Shown here one piece after another: positions 36,701 through 49,725 of a DNA stretch of 64,000 nt. The number at the start of each line of letters is the position of its first letter. Position 1 is the first letter of the stretch. Source of the DNA: Erythrophleum ivorense (Eukaryota; Streptophyta; Magnoliopsida; Fabales; Fabaceae); NCBI GenBank assembly GCA_026724425.1, contig JAIUCV010000001.1:12320556-12384555 (forward strand), in the 5' to 3' direction. Both the position numbers and the translations under genes were made by a program. A model generated the notes under the pieces. That model searched no databases, was not told where the DNA came from, and saw only the letters and a program-made list of their open reading frames with translations.

Positions 36701-37332
36701 CCCAGTAGGAAAAGATTTTTCTTCAACTCTGAAACATTCCTCACGTTCTCCAAAATCCTTACCACTCCATTATGCCTCTTTATCTTTACTAATTTGATCC
36801 CCACCACCCTAAATAGATGCCTATTACGTAATTCAAGTGTACCAACATCTCATGGTTTGTAAGAAACAAAATAGCTCTTGAATGAACTGTAATAGGAAGG
36901 ACACAATGAGTCAAAGGTCTAGGTTGAGTTATATCTCCCTTTATCTATCACCAAAACCACTAAGAGATCCTTTTCTTCATAAGCCTCCAACACTACACTC
37001 GTTGAGTTGGAAATATTATCCTTCTCCACCTTGTTCTTGAGCATTGGATTGTATTTCTTAAAGTGACCTTTTTAGTGACACTTAAAGTATTCTACATTCC
37101 TTATATTCCTTTTTTAGACTTTAATCTTTCCCTTAACTTCCTATGAAACTATTTCTTATCCCTCTCTCTACCCTTTCCTCATTCAACAGTAGCCAACCCT
37201 ACTTAAGAATTATTTGCATCCATCCTTTGCATAATGTTATAGGACCTGAGTGTGGCAATTACCTCTTCATAGTATATGGTGTCCTTCTTAAACAAAAGCA
37301 TAGTTGTCAAGTGTTTGAATGGTTTGTTGTTA
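36701..37332 (-). pseudogene. second copia element: gag end, zinc-knuckle region and protease region
   Basis: Gag remnant: HLTTMLLFKKDTIYYEEVIA and TLRSYNIMQRMDANN (about 37310-37205). The zinc-knuckle zone VEYFKCH, stop, KGHFKKYNPMLKNKVEKD (about 37100-37020) keeps only part of CX2CX4HX4C. After the protease zone, LRNRHLFRVVGIKLVKIKRH and VVRILENVRNVSELKKNLFL (36830-36710) match the conserved copia segment that follows it. The active-site DSG is not intact. Confidence 0.65.
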
Positions 37333-37820
37333 CTAATCCCAATGGTTTTCTCTTATATAGAAAGTCCTTAAAATTATAAGGATGCCTACCCTTACACAAT
37401 AGCAACCCCTTTAGAAATTCTCCAAGTCATAAACAATGCAACTAAACTTGCATTCCTATGAAATAGTTAATCTTTTTCGTAGCTAGAAAACATTCTTGCC
37501 ACAACCCAATTGCCAGCACTACAACTAGGCTTATTTTGGATGCGACACAGTTGATCTTTGCCTACCTTGAGAAAATAGCGGCATCTATGCCACGACCAAC
37601 AAAGGCCTTATTGCGGCACCCTTGCTTTTGTTTTCTAGTCTGTTGTTGCATGTGGGGTGCTGCAACTAGAATGAGTTTTGGTTGTGCCATTCCCTATTAG
37701 ATCCTCTTCTTCATTTTAGGTGATTTCTCCCATTTTGGGCTACAATTCATTAATAAGAACACACAAGAGGTGAGGTATCATGAAGTTGGTCCTCCTGCCT
37801 TGCCTTATTAACCCACCACA
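37333..37820 (-). repeat. LTR of the second copia element (right, truncated inside)
   Basis: Matches the two separated left pieces without the 1.4-kb insertion. It directly adjoins gag sequence at 37333, so part of the LTR, the primer-binding site and the gag start are deleted. The outer end is ...CCACCACA at 37820. Confidence 0.6.
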
Positions 37821-38922
37821 AGTCAAAGAATGTAAGTAACAAAGGTTTATATATGATGAGTAATCATTATGTCTCACATAATTAATGAGTTTTCAAGATT
37901 AGGTAGATGTAGTAGATGAGAAATTTCAATGGCTAAAGCACGAAGTTAGTGAACCATTCTATTTTAAGTCTCATTGACCCATTTTATTTAGCTAATATTG
38001 AAAGAAATCAATAGGATAAAATACTCTTTTCTCCTCTCCTCTTGGAAAGAGTTTAATTACATGACACTTTTTGGTATTATGAAAATATATAGACTTATGA
38101 AAGATTGATAATACTATGAATTTAGGAATATTATAACCCACACAATAATTACTAATTATAGAACAATGTTTTGTCTATTTTATTTTATTTATTACTATAA
38201 TTATACTCACTCATTACACAAAAATAAAATAATCCTATTAAGAGTTATTAATTACTAAATAAGTTAATATTTTAAGTAATTATTTGATAAAATATTATTC
38301 TATATCTAATAATTATTGGATTATAACTAAAATACATAGTGTTCAAGAGTTTATAATATCATTATTCCTCTTAACACTAAAAGATAAATTATAACTATAC
38401 CAGTTTTGACAAAAGAAAAAATCTTATATCTATTACTTATATAGTATAATAAGTATTAAATATGTATTTAACTAATATAAAATAATTAATTTTTTAAAAT
38501 TTAATAAATTTTAGATTCATTCGGTAAAAGAATAAATAATTATTAAAAATGAATATATTTAAAAATATTTTTTAAAAAAATTAATCAATTGAAAGATAAT
38601 AATTAATAATATCTAATATTAACTATAGCATATGCACTATATATACATTAATAGACATGTATAAGTAGAGTATTGTCATAAAATTATAAAATTTTTAATA
38701 AAATAAATTGATAGCTTTTAATACAAATTAATTATAATAATATTAAAATAAAAGTTTTACAAATTCATTTTTTTTACTAAATTATAATTTTTAATTAAAA
38801 AAATCTTATCTTTAAGAGTATTTTAGTTAAATGTTTAAATTTTACAAAAAATTTATATATTTTTTCATATTAAACAATAAGACCATGTAATTAAAACATA
38901 TTTTAACAAAAGAAAAATACCC
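37821..38922. other. A+T-rich intergenic DNA, no gene seen
   Basis: Very A+T-rich from 38100 onward with no open frame of interest and no recognised repeat. Confidence 0.5.
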
Positions 38923-38931
38923 AAATATTAT

Positions 38932-39956
38932 GGCTTTTTGACATTAATATAGAAATAACCAACAAGTTGGGCCGTAAAAATCTTTTTCTCTTATACTTAA
39001 AATTTTACTTTTTACTTTTTTCATTAATTAGATGTTGTTACCCAATTAAATTTTATTTTATTTTATTTTTTCTTAAATGATATGCCATGACCCATATAGA
39101 ATTTTTTATTTATATTTAATTTTTATTTTTTTAAATTTTTTTTAAAAATAAATTTAAATTTAATATATTTATTCAAAATTATCTACAAAAGTGTATATTA
39201 AATTTTTTATTTTTTATAGTTTTAATTATAATTAAAATTATTTTAACTAATTTTAAAATATATAATTTATTATTATGATTATTTCTTTAACATTTTGAAT
39301 TTTTTTATTTCAAATAAATTATTAGATTTATTATTTTCTAAAAAATTTAAATTGAATTAAATTTATTTTTGTTTTTATTTATTATCTAATTGTGAATTTA
39401 AATTTTTTATAGTTATTTTTATTTATTATTTTCTAATTATTAGACATTCAGGGACTATAAATTAAAGATTTTGAAAAAATTAATGAATTAATATATATAA
39501 TAACTACACAGAATTGAAAATTTAAATTCAAAATTTTGTAAAAAAAAATTTAAATTCTGTAATTGATTTAAATGAAGAAATTAAAAAAATTGGATGAAAT
39601 AAATATAGAAAATTTAAATTTAAAAATTAGATGATAAATAAAAATAAAAATAAATTCAATTCAATTCAAATTTTTAAAAAAATAATAAATCTAATAATTT
39701 ATTTGAAATTAAAAAATAAAAAATTTAATTTACACTTTTGTAAATAATTTTAAATTTAATAATAAATATATTAAATTTAAATTTACTTTTAAAAAATTAA
39801 ATTAAATATAATAAAAATTATATATGGGTCATGACATCTGAGATGTCGTGACCCATAAAAAAAATAAAATAAATAAAATAAAATTTTAAGTATAGAAAAG
39901 AGATTTTTGCTATTTAACTTTTTGATTTTTTTTATTATATTAATATCAAAAAATCC
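38932..39956. mobile_element. foldback Mutator-like element, 1.03 kb, perfect 9-bp TSD
   Basis: Two arms of about 500 bases face each other as inverted repeats. The left arm starts GGCTTTTTGACATTAATAT and the right arm, on the minus strand, GGATTTTTTGATATTAATAT. Matching inner blocks include ACTTAAAATTTTA, CATGACCCATATA and ACAAAAGTGTA. The flanks are AAATATTAT on both sides (38923-38931 and 39957-39965), a perfect 9-bp duplication typical of the Mutator superfamily. There is almost no spacer between the arms and no coding sequence, so it is a MITE-like, non-autonomous foldback element. Confidence 0.82.
39824..39856. repeat. 33-bp palindrome inside the foldback element
   Basis: ATGGGTCATGACATCT, one G, then AGATGTCGTGACCCAT: 16-base arms with one mismatching pair. 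It occurs only in the right arm; the left arm has a single half (CATGACCCAT near 39088). Confidence 0.7.
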
Positions 39957-39965
39957 AAATATTAT

Positions 39966-41823
39966 TCCCATCACCGGTGACCCATTTGACAGTGCCTATG
40001 AACCTTGGGCCGAACCTTAGCAATATTCCAGAATTATCCCTTAGGTATTTGCCAAGCGTCACTTTAACCCATCCGGCTTCATCATAATATTTCATGATGA
40101 AACGCTTCCTTAAAATGGGTTAAGCTAAGAAAGCCCAGACCACCAGCATTCTTGGTTTATTAAAGGTTTTGCCCTCTGACAAGATGGTTTCTACGTACCA
40201 ACTACGAAATTCACATGGAGGACATGATTTTTTTTTAAATCAAAAGCTGTTCAAATATATTATCTTAATTATTCATGTGCGATTTAAAAAAAAAACTTAG
40301 AGAGAATTTAATAATCTTATTGAAATGGATTTTGTCTTTTTTCTTTTTGTTCTTTCCTTCATTTTTTAGTGTCATATTGTGTTCGATTCATATTTATTTT
40401 GAGCCTAAGCTGTATTTGATGTGTATCCAAGTTAATTTGATTTATTTGAGCCAAAAAAATAAAATACTTTTTCTCAAATTTGACACAATCTTACGTGTAT
40501 TGAATGCATATTAAATATGAGGCGTGACAATGTTAGCGTTAGACACAACACCCTAAAAATGAGTGTCTATGCTTTCTATGCTTAACAACAGTCTTGCCCC
40601 AAACAAAACCCTTATGATGAAGTTTTCCACTTGGCGACACACGGTAATAGAGATGCTACTTTGGCCCAAAAAAAAAAAAGAAGTTGGGATGCCGGAACTC
40701 TGCATTTGGAACATAGGAAGTGCAGCAATGACAGAATGTGCCAAAGTCGCTCCTCGGAAAGGGAAGACACATTGACTTCCGTCTTGTGATGATTTATCTT
40801 AATCCTTCACGAGATTGAATCTTCTCTATTTTTTTATTTCTTATTAATTTAAGAAAAGAGATAAATACAGAATACATAAAATTTACATATAAGTAGTTTT
40901 TCTACGTTCAAATGAACAAAAATGAAAATTGAGGATCCAAACTCCGTATCCTCCACTTTTTGAATTTCTTGTAGTTTAGTTTATTAGGATATTGTATAGT
41001 ATATATAAATTAATTTTAGTTTTCCTTAGTGATATGCACAAAATTCACCATGATTCTTTAACACATCGCAAAGTACAGATTTGTTTAACAAGTCCCGCTA
41101 GTTCAGTTAAATTTCAAACATTTCAGAATTCATAAAAATCCCAGTTAACCAAATTGAATCAAGCCTGTTATCATTCTCTATCCTTTTCAGATGAGCTAAT
41201 TACCAGCAACGAAAAAAATTCATTAATAAATACAAAATTTGGCCCCACCTTAGACGATTGAGTAAATAGATGTTTAATTAATCGTAAGTTCAATCTTCCC
41301 CTTATAACAAAAATACAACATAAAATAATAAAAGTTAAAATATGATCCTTTTCAAATTAATCCATGATTATTGAAAACATGTCATCTTGATAATTAATAG
41401 CCTAATAGGTCCTCAAAATAAGCTAGTTACCAAGAATTGACTTGAAAAATTAATAGATAGAAATAATTATGGCAGATAATTCTATGAAGCCACTGATGGC
41501 ATGTCATAAAAACTAATTTAATACAAAATTTTGTCACCTAGACAATAGCACATGCCACAAGTGATATCATTAAAAAATTCCAACTACATATAGCACAACA
41601 AATAAGGCAGGCACAATTTCGGAAAAAAATTTTACATATTTGAGAAAGTCACATTACACAACTAAGGGTACAATTGAAACAAAGAAAAGGCTTCAAAAGA
41701 TATATACAAGAAACAAAATTGCATTGGTATGATGAACCACCAGGGGCAAAGCAAAATGGAAACAGTTACTGCTACACCCCTTTAGAAAGCATGCCATTTT
41801 TCATGTCACCCTAAAGAACAAGG
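39966..41823. other. intergenic, including the presumed 3' flank of RRG
   Basis: No family-like frame on either strand. Small overlapping open frames at 40553-40775 have no motif. The last 200-300 bases before 41824 should be the 3' UTR of the minus-strand RRG gene. Confidence 0.45.
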
Positions 41824-44800
41824 CTAGAGATTCATGGTGGAGCGGTGGAAAATGTCGTAGAGAGAGAGAAGAATTTCGACACCAATCAAAGCAATAATGA
41901 GCCACTCTAGAAAATCTGATTTCCTATTTTGAAGAATTTCCTGAAGAAATCGAATATTGTGCTGCAAAACAAAAAAGGGGGGGGGGTTAAATTGCAAATC
42001 TATTAACCAAAAAGAGAGAGAGAGCACGGTGGCATCCAGATATCAAATAAAATGAGAAAGTACATTGATTTTCAAGATAGAAATTTCACCTCCACAAATT
42101 TCAACTTAAAATCAAGACTTGCAAATCTCTGAGTTAATTCAAATTCATCCCTGAGGTACTCCCATATCTGAGCATATTTGGCATCTTTCCAAGCAATATC
42201 TGATCTGTTAAAACCATTCAAATAATTCTAAGTTGAACTGATACACGACAATTTACTCTTAATGCAAAGCATTCTCAGAAGTTTTAGAATGAAAGATTCA
42301 TGAGAATGCTGTTAATGTAGTCTCATACAATGATAATCTTTGGGAAGACCAACAAGATTAAATAAGTTTAGATATAATACAAATATTTATGTTAAGCTTA
42401 GGCATAAATATAGGCATTCGAATGTATTTGTTTAATTTTTATCGTATTTGAGGAATGAGATCAATCACTAGCAGAGATGTATAAACTAAATGCACCGTAG
42501 AATCCAAAAGTTTTCTTTAAGCTAAAGGATCAAATAAACATAATTAAACATAGTTACTCAATTGGTTGACGACCAGGTACTTGGATTCGGATTCTCATGT
42601 AAGATGATGGTTATGCAAGAAGAGAAATAGACACAAAAAGCTTAAGTCACTTTGCATTAAAACAAAATTGCGTCTACCTTTACATGACCATCATATACAC
42701 GAGAGAATCTAAGGTACCATTTGCTTGACACCAACACACCTTTTAGGTAAATCTCCCTCGAATAAGTTTCATATTAATGAACTTGATGATAACTTGGCCA
42801 ATCTACGAATCACCTCTCAAGTGATATGATTATTTTGGATCTCATTAGGGGTTCGTTTTCCCATTAAAGCATGTATTTCTATGAGTTTAGCTTATTATCT
42901 AAATCTAACAAAAAAATCATTATGGATTCAAGGTTCAAACTGGGTTTAAAATAATCATAATCAGTGATGCTTGCCCAGAACTCCAAACAATCCAGAATCA
43001 ATTGCTGGTTTGCCCTAATCTTTCTATCTTCTTGTCCTTATTTCCTCTAATTTTCCACTTGCTCCTAATTTCTTCTCTCTTCTTCTTATGTTTCTCCCCT
43101 CCCTCCCATCCTCTATCAATTTACTTTGCTTCTTTTGGTTTTATATTACCCAAAAATGGAAGGGAGATTGTTGCTGCATATCCAGATTACTCAGAGTCTC
43201 AGTAAGAGACTCTCAATATCGGATTCCATCCCATATCAATTAAAAACTTGCAGGATATCATCGGAGCACATCCAAAAGTTTCTACAATTTAGCAAGAAAA
43301 TACAATAATTGCACCTTGAAAATGTTCACGTGAGAGAACAATTACAGTTGATAATGCTATTGCCGCAATATAATACACTACACATATGGAAAGGGTAATC
43401 AATATATGATTAAAATGCAGCAAGGTAGATACAATTGGTATTTGTAAGCCTTTTTTTTTTTTTGGTAACCAAAATTAAATACTCAGAATAGTAAAGATTA
43501 CAATATAAATGGGTTATGGGACAAGCATTATCATGAATTTAGTTTCTAAACTGTTCAGTTTCAGCATATATATACTAAATACAAGTAAGAATAAAAAAAA
43601 ATTATAGAATCATAACAAAACTGTGATGAAACAGTAAACCAGAGGAAAAATCTATTTAACAGAATTAAGCAAGAATTTATGTAATCATGGGATTCTAAGA
43701 AAAATAATTTATTTGTGTCAGTATTTTGAAAATTTTCCTCTGATAAGACTCCCCCATTCTAGGAACTTTGAAGTCAGAGAGTTCCAGTGGTTAGGGACTT
43801 CGATATCAAATTATGAATTTCTATTTGCATTGAGATATATAGTTCTACATTCATTATAAAATCAGAATTCTTTTGGTTTTTCTATTCAGATGGCTAAGTG
43901 AAAATTTTATATTTAATGATTACAAGTTCAGGGTTTCTTGATGAACTGTTGAGTTCCTAACTCATTCCAGATATACCTTAATAATGAAAGGAAAAAAAAA
44001 TATAGAGAGTGAAATGAAACAGAATAAGAGGGGAGTTAAAAAAGTAGAACAGCTTCTGATGGACCAGTGTTCCCCAAGTGGGAGAAAAATTAAGAATACA
44101 GCATAGAGACTTGAAATGTTTGCAACCAATGAGATTATAGATTTTGATGTCTTAATTGGGTAATGAGGGTTCAATAAGTCATTCAAGGATACAGTGTAGT
44201 TGTATTGAGGTTTGGAACAATTATGGTTTGATTTAATATACACTAGAATTATTAAAAAATAGTTCAGAACTGAAGAAAATCAGAGTGTGATGCCACTGAT
44301 CACATGATTATTCATGGTAGGGGAGACATAAATAGGGAGACTTGGCCACAAGATCAGCCAGACAATCAGCAATATAGTTTGAAATCAAAAATCCATGATA
44401 AGCAGCAAAAACTAAGGAACAGAATCAAACAAAGACATCAACAATAAATACAATGAAATGAGCCCCCCTAATCTCGTAATCTGCCAAGATAAGGGCCAAT
44501 ATCACATGATTCTCAACAAGAACTATAACAGTTTTGATTTTTATATATTTTATTATCTTCATATCTCTGTAATATGAGTCCCATAAGTCACTCGAGGAAA
44601 CAGGGTTCTTGTATTGAAGGTTTGGAGTAACTTATGGTTCAGGTTTACCAATATTTCAGCAGTATTATAACAAAGCAAGGAACTAGAATTATTTTGGGTT
44701 TTTGTATTAAAAGCGCCCATTTCAATCAATTGTGAGACCTCATCTACTCTTGGTTTATAAGATAATAAGTAATCAAAATGTTCATATTTTCATTCCTCCC

Positions 44801-47800
44801 TAGCTACTCCAATGCTTATCTCTTTACCCTTTCTATTTACCATTCTTTCTATTCTTTCCATCTCCTGTATTCTATAACCAGATTGTAACCTAACCATTAT
44901 AGCAATAGTATTTCACTTTGAAATCAATTCAGTTCTGTAAAGTTATTGACAACTTAGAAATTTCATCTAACATGTGCACCATTTATGTATATTGAAAACC
45001 AACCATGTTAATTACAGCAGCATTTGGAAAACCTAGGACTTGTATGTCTACTATTTGAAAATAGCAACCACAAGAGCTATTATTCTTTCCAACTTCAATA
45101 TTTTGGTCCCATGAACAAAAGTCCCATGAACAAAAGCATTACCTTTCAAATAGTCCAAGCTTAAGAATTACATCAGCAAGATTTGAATTTGCCTTTCCCA
45201 CCAACTGGAATAGCTTTTTCCTCTGCATTTTAAATTTTCCTGTCATTTCCATCTCACGGTTTATATCAGTAAATTCTGCAACCATTCCATCAACCTGGTA
45301 TGGAAGTTTTTGGAACTGGGGTTAGAGGAATGCCAACAGCATATCTACACTTCAGAAAATTGTAACCTAAATGTAGAACATACCTGTCGTCCATAGTAGT
45401 CAAGTGCAATACTTTGACCAAGAACGCTACCAATAGTACGGATTCCATCAATATTCAAGTACTGTAACGTTATGTAATCCAGCCCACCTTGCATCCATGT
45501 GCTTAAAGCAGGTTTTTCTCTTACTTCATACTCTACAATTTTAAAAAAAAGGAAAAAGTAGAGTTTAGATAATGTAAAACATAACATTAAACCTATAAGA
45601 CATTCTTTAAAAAAAAAAAGAACTTTACAAACTTCATATTATAGTCAACAAATGTTCTTACAATAAAATGACATATCCAGAAAAATAAATTAAAAAAAAA
45701 ACCATGCTATATTTTTTTTTTTCTCTAAAGAAATATGCCAGGGTATTAGAAATGTTCATTGTTCTTAAATTTAATTTTCTTATGTTCCACATAAATGTGA
45801 TTATGCATATAAGTTGAAGAACAAAGATAGTTACTGTCTGTAGCAGAAACAAAGATGAAGCTTGTAAATCACCATGGTACTCTTCTGGATTATTTTCATA
45901 GAAGAAATTTTGTTAGAGAGAAAGGAAAGTACAAATTCTTGGACTATAAAATACCCTTAAGTGAGAATTAACGAGAAAACCTTAAAAACAAAAAGGAGTA
46001 AAACACCTATGTAGCTCATAAATGTTATAACGCTGACTAATTTCTCTGTATATGAGAAATAGCATCTCTTCAAATACCCATGTGCAGAGCACCAAACGGA
46101 AGCCATATAAACAATTTTATTCCATAGCATATGCAGGGCCAAAGATATGCTTGCCTTTGAAGACCTGAGCATGCCTCTCCAACCAAACCACCAAGAGAAT
46201 CCCATAAACCGCACATTGCCAAAAAAATTTATTCTCCTTTATGTTAACAAAGCCTTTGAAATGAGTCAGAAGAAACAGCTCCAAGAACTAAGACAGACCC
46301 AATTTTTACCAAATGGGTTATGATTCTAAAGTGAAGTCACCACTAGACAATATAGAAATAAACGGGACAAGAAACAGCTGTCTGAGGCCTGCAAACCTAC
46401 ATGTCATTTGGGTTAATCCTGTTGAGTATTGTTGTCCATACAAAGACCTTACAAGGACAAGGAGTTTTAGAGTTCCAATCTGGCTTATCAAAAAGAAACC
46501 TCTCCCTATTAGGAGAATGAGTAAGGAACCTAAAATAAGATTTGCAAGAAAAAATTTCAGAGTAATCAAGATTCGAGACTCTTATATCTTGATCAGATGA
46601 GAAATGAACAGAAGCAACTACAGACAAAGGGACCAAAGCAAACTGCTTTCTCTATCATTCAAGTTTCAGAAAAAACAGAACTTCCAAGAGAAATTGGAAT
46701 TCCAAAAGATAAAAAATGATGGATAGGTGAATTATGCAGACAACAAAGTCAATAGAGACAATATTATAATTCAAAGAGGTTCGAAGAAGGATATTTCCCA
46801 CCCAAATATCCTCCTAAAATTCTATTTTTGAACCATCACCCAGTTTCAAAGAGATCAGAGACATAAAAGACAAATATCCTCCACAAATAAATTTCCAAGG
46901 ACTTGCAGGACTAACATTCACTGCTGCATTGGCATTGCACGACCCATCTATTATGATCTAAGCTGTACTGCAATTAATCCAGTTCCATAAATTATTATCT
47001 TTTGCACATATTTGAAAAACCATTAAAAAGGATGACCTTGAAAAATAGAAATATGGCATGCAGTTCCAGAGATTTTTTTAAACAATCAAAGAGCTTTATG
47101 TTAAATATTTACTGGATATAAGAGCTCACCATCCTTTCTCATTTCAGGAAGCAAGCTAGAAGCATGTCTTTCTACAATTTTAAGGTAGCCATCAACCTCG
47201 TCCTCAGGGACATTAAACAAGACAATGGAACCATATTGGAAAACAACCATGAAATAGCAGTTGCTTCCACTCAAGCAGGAAGAACGTGGACCCTGAAAAA
47301 AAATGTAATTTATATTTATTGCCACCATATTATGACTTCCAAAGTATTCACAGAAAATTCTGGCTGGCAAAAATCAGAACAGCCCAAGGGACACAATTCT
47401 CTAAATCATCCCATGGAGTACATATAATAATATTAATTATTCTATCAATGAGAAGCAGTATATTTTTCACAGGAAGATGGGAATCTCTTCTCACATCTAA
47501 TAGGCTAGCAAGATAAGGAAATGAAAGACAAAAAGGAAAATAATCACGAGCAACACTGGTTTCTAAATTTAAAAAAACAAATTGGCTTTATTAACCAAAT
47601 CCTGCTATCCAAGAACTGGAATTCAGATTCTCTCAATCTGTGTTAAAATAATTATATTAATATTATTTTTGTCATTATTGCTGAGATTATAGTTTCATAA
47701 ACCTCTGAAGCAGAAGTTGGGACTTTGGGGACATAACTTAAAAGATATCTTCTTTTTATCCAAGATTTATTTGCTAGGTTGAAGAGTTTTTTTCAATGAT

Positions 47801-49725
47801 TTCTTATTTGATGAAACAGTCATAACCATCTAAATGCACTGTCACTATATACAAATGAACAATATTTCATATACAACAACAAATAGTTCAGTCAATGATG
47901 CCAATCTAGAATATTAGTCCTTAAGCTAACTGTATAACTAATGTACAACTAAAATGATGTGAGTGAAAACCACCAAACACAAGCCAAAAGCTCAAACGAG
48001 TAAAATGTAAAGAAATACATCCATTTTCTACATTCCTTAAAAAATAGAATTCAAAATTGCCAACTGATGGCGTGAAGAAATTTCTGCAAAAGAGACCAGG
48101 TGAGACCAATTTAACTACTTGAATTCAGAAATTCTACCAAAGAAAAGCATCATAATCCACCATTTCGTTCAAAAAATTCCAAGCTTAAAACTACCAAAAT
48201 CCACATTTCTAACAAGCCAACATAATGCAAAATGAGTCCATCCAACAAATGTTATTTGTTATTATTTCAATCCCAATATTATACAGAGCCCTATATGTTT
48301 CACCCTTCCTTTAGTTCTTTAAGTAGTACAACTTGAACATCCCCACCTATAAATAACATGCACATACAACAAGCACAAAAGGGAGACCGATTAAGTACAA
48401 CATAGAATAGTTGATATTATCAATAGCTGAGTATTCACTAATTGGTGCCTTTGTCCTGGACCAACAAAAAGTAACAGGAAAAATGATTTCTCTAACTTCT
48501 ACTGTTTCCTAACCTCACTCTAAAATGGGGTTTACTGAATATGTCCTTAAAACCTCTACAACTTTCTTAATGAAGCGCAGAGGATAAAGACAAACTAAGG
48601 AACCAGGCACAGGTGACAACATATAACAAATTCTTCACATATAAGAAATTTGACTTTCTGCATAAAGTAACAAAAGCATGCCTATATATCTTGATACAAG
48701 GAATGATGAAATTTTAGATTAAGGAAGTTAGGAGGTACACAAGAAAAGCCATTTGACTAACAATTTCCTGCTCCTACATAATGAAAAGTATACATTAATT
48801 AATATCCTTTATCTTACATACCATATTAAGTTAAATACAAAATGTTTTGCCACTAAACATACTGCAAGAGCATAGCTCGATTGATACATACCTTGGAATC
48901 CAAAAGATTGCCAAACTTGAGAACGACATAGTTAGTCATCCGTGATGATGGCAGGACAAAATTGGGTTTGTTCTGTTCCACCAAGCTTTTTAAATCAACA
49001 CTACATCCGTAGAAAGGCAAGTGAGATATATATAAATCAACACGCTATTAATTCCCTAACCACTCAAGAATAAAAACTATTTAGGGTCTCTTTCTCAAAT
49101 CTCTTCGTTCTACAAATGTTCTCCATTTCAGTTAAACATTCAAGAAATATCCTATGCTGTTCGACATTTTATTGAAGCATTAAAAAAAAAAAGTTAAGAG
49201 ATAGATATAACCTACTTAATCCTCCATTATTTAATTTTAAATTAAATTAAGAAATACACAAAATCCAAGAAAACAAAACCAGTTTCATCCCTTCCCAAAA
49301 GAGAGAATTTCACACCTCGTTGAAAAGAAATAAGCCTTGACAGGAATATGGAGTTTAGTATCTTCCTCGACGCTTCGATCATTCCCGTCGCCAACCTCAG
49401 AGCAAAAGACGGAGTCATCCCACTTCAAGTTATGAACGGATGAGACTGAAGAAACGCACCGTACAACCACCAAACCTAAACTCGACCCGAAATCGTAGGT
49501 CCCTCGAATAGAGGAAACCAAGGTGTCAGGGAAGCATACGTGGCTTCTGAAAAGAGAAAGAGAAGGTTGAGGTTTGGGAGGAATGAGGGTCTGAGGCTTG
49601 AGCCTGAATGATTGAGTGAAAATTGTACGAAAAGATGCTGAAGAATATGAAGAATTCAGTGTTGGGGAAGTGAGGGAGGAAGGAACTCGTAGCGTCCTGA
49701 GGTGGGCGTCTAACGTGCGCCACAT
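41824..49725 (-). CDS. RRG: RETARDED ROOT GROWTH-like DUF155 protein, mitochondrial, seven exons
   Basis: Exons on the minus strand: 49725-49316, 49000-48892, 47292-47130, 45532-45384, 45294-45143, 42204-42090, 41961-41824; 1236 bases, 411 residues. All introns are GT-AG and all phases join. Residues 1 to about 60 start MWRTLDAHLRTLRVPSSL and are rich in Ser/Arg with few acids, like a mitochondrial presequence. The DUF155 (RMD1/Sif2) domain runs from about 130 to 370, with NCYFMVVFQYGSIVLFNV, YITLQYLNIDGIRTIGSVLG QSIALDYY and KMQRKKLFQLVGKANSN. Residues about 384-402 (LEWLIIALIGVEILLSLYD) form one C-terminal membrane helix, as in the family. Arabidopsis RRG is mitochondrial and supports root meristem cell division; its biochemical role is unknown. 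The paralogue RRL is the main alternative. An in-frame ATG at 49854 would add 43 residues, but the start at 49725 gives the better leader. Confidence 0.88.
44170..44646. repeat. pair of about 60-bp direct repeats in RRG intron 5
   Basis: AAGTCATTCAAGGATACAG, then TTGTATTGAGGTTTGGAACAA (44176-44221), recurs as AAGTCACTCGAGGAAACAG, then TTGTATTGAAGGTTTGGAGTAA (44585-44632). The copies are diverged. They lie in the 2.9-kb intron between exons 5 and 6. Confidence 0.5.
45990..46640 (-). pseudogene. LINE (L1-type) zf-RVT region relic in RRG intron 3
   Basis: The minus frame 46636-46397 ends with FDKPDWNSKTPCPCKVFVWT and TILNRINPNDM. This fits the zf-RVT segment after plant L1 reverse transcriptases (W-PxKVxxFxWTxxLxRINTND). 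After frame changes, SWWFGWRGMLR and ALHMLWNKIVYMASVW (46200-46080) resemble the next part of that domain. It is broken by stops and lies in the same orientation as the host gene, within the intron between exons 3 and 4. Confidence 0.5.

Larger units (their letters stand above)
30818..37820 (-). mobile_element. second Ty1/copia element, heavily decayed and interrupted
   Basis: Minus-strand copia fragments occur in proper order: gag and zinc-knuckle region (about 37330-36960), protease region (about 36920-36720), integrase (about 36400-35700), RT start (about 35290-35080) and RNase H (about 33080-32660). LTR pieces match in two blocks: 30818-31085 with 37333-37640, and 32470-32655 with 37640-37820. 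The left LTR is therefore split by about 1.4 kb of unrelated DNA, the right LTR has lost its inner part together with the gag start, and the RT centre is replaced by about 1.5 kb holding a histone H2A pseudogene. The left boundary may lie some 200 bases further left. No TSD was identified. Confidence 0.75.

Noticed and set aside
43002..43308. Two plus-strand frames in RRG intron 5
   Set aside because: They are Leu/Ser/Phe-rich translations of a pyrimidine tract, with no domain, inside an intron of a gene on the other strand.
46313..46600. 95-codon plus frame in RRG intron 3
   Set aside because: It is the antisense shadow of the LINE zf-RVT remnant.
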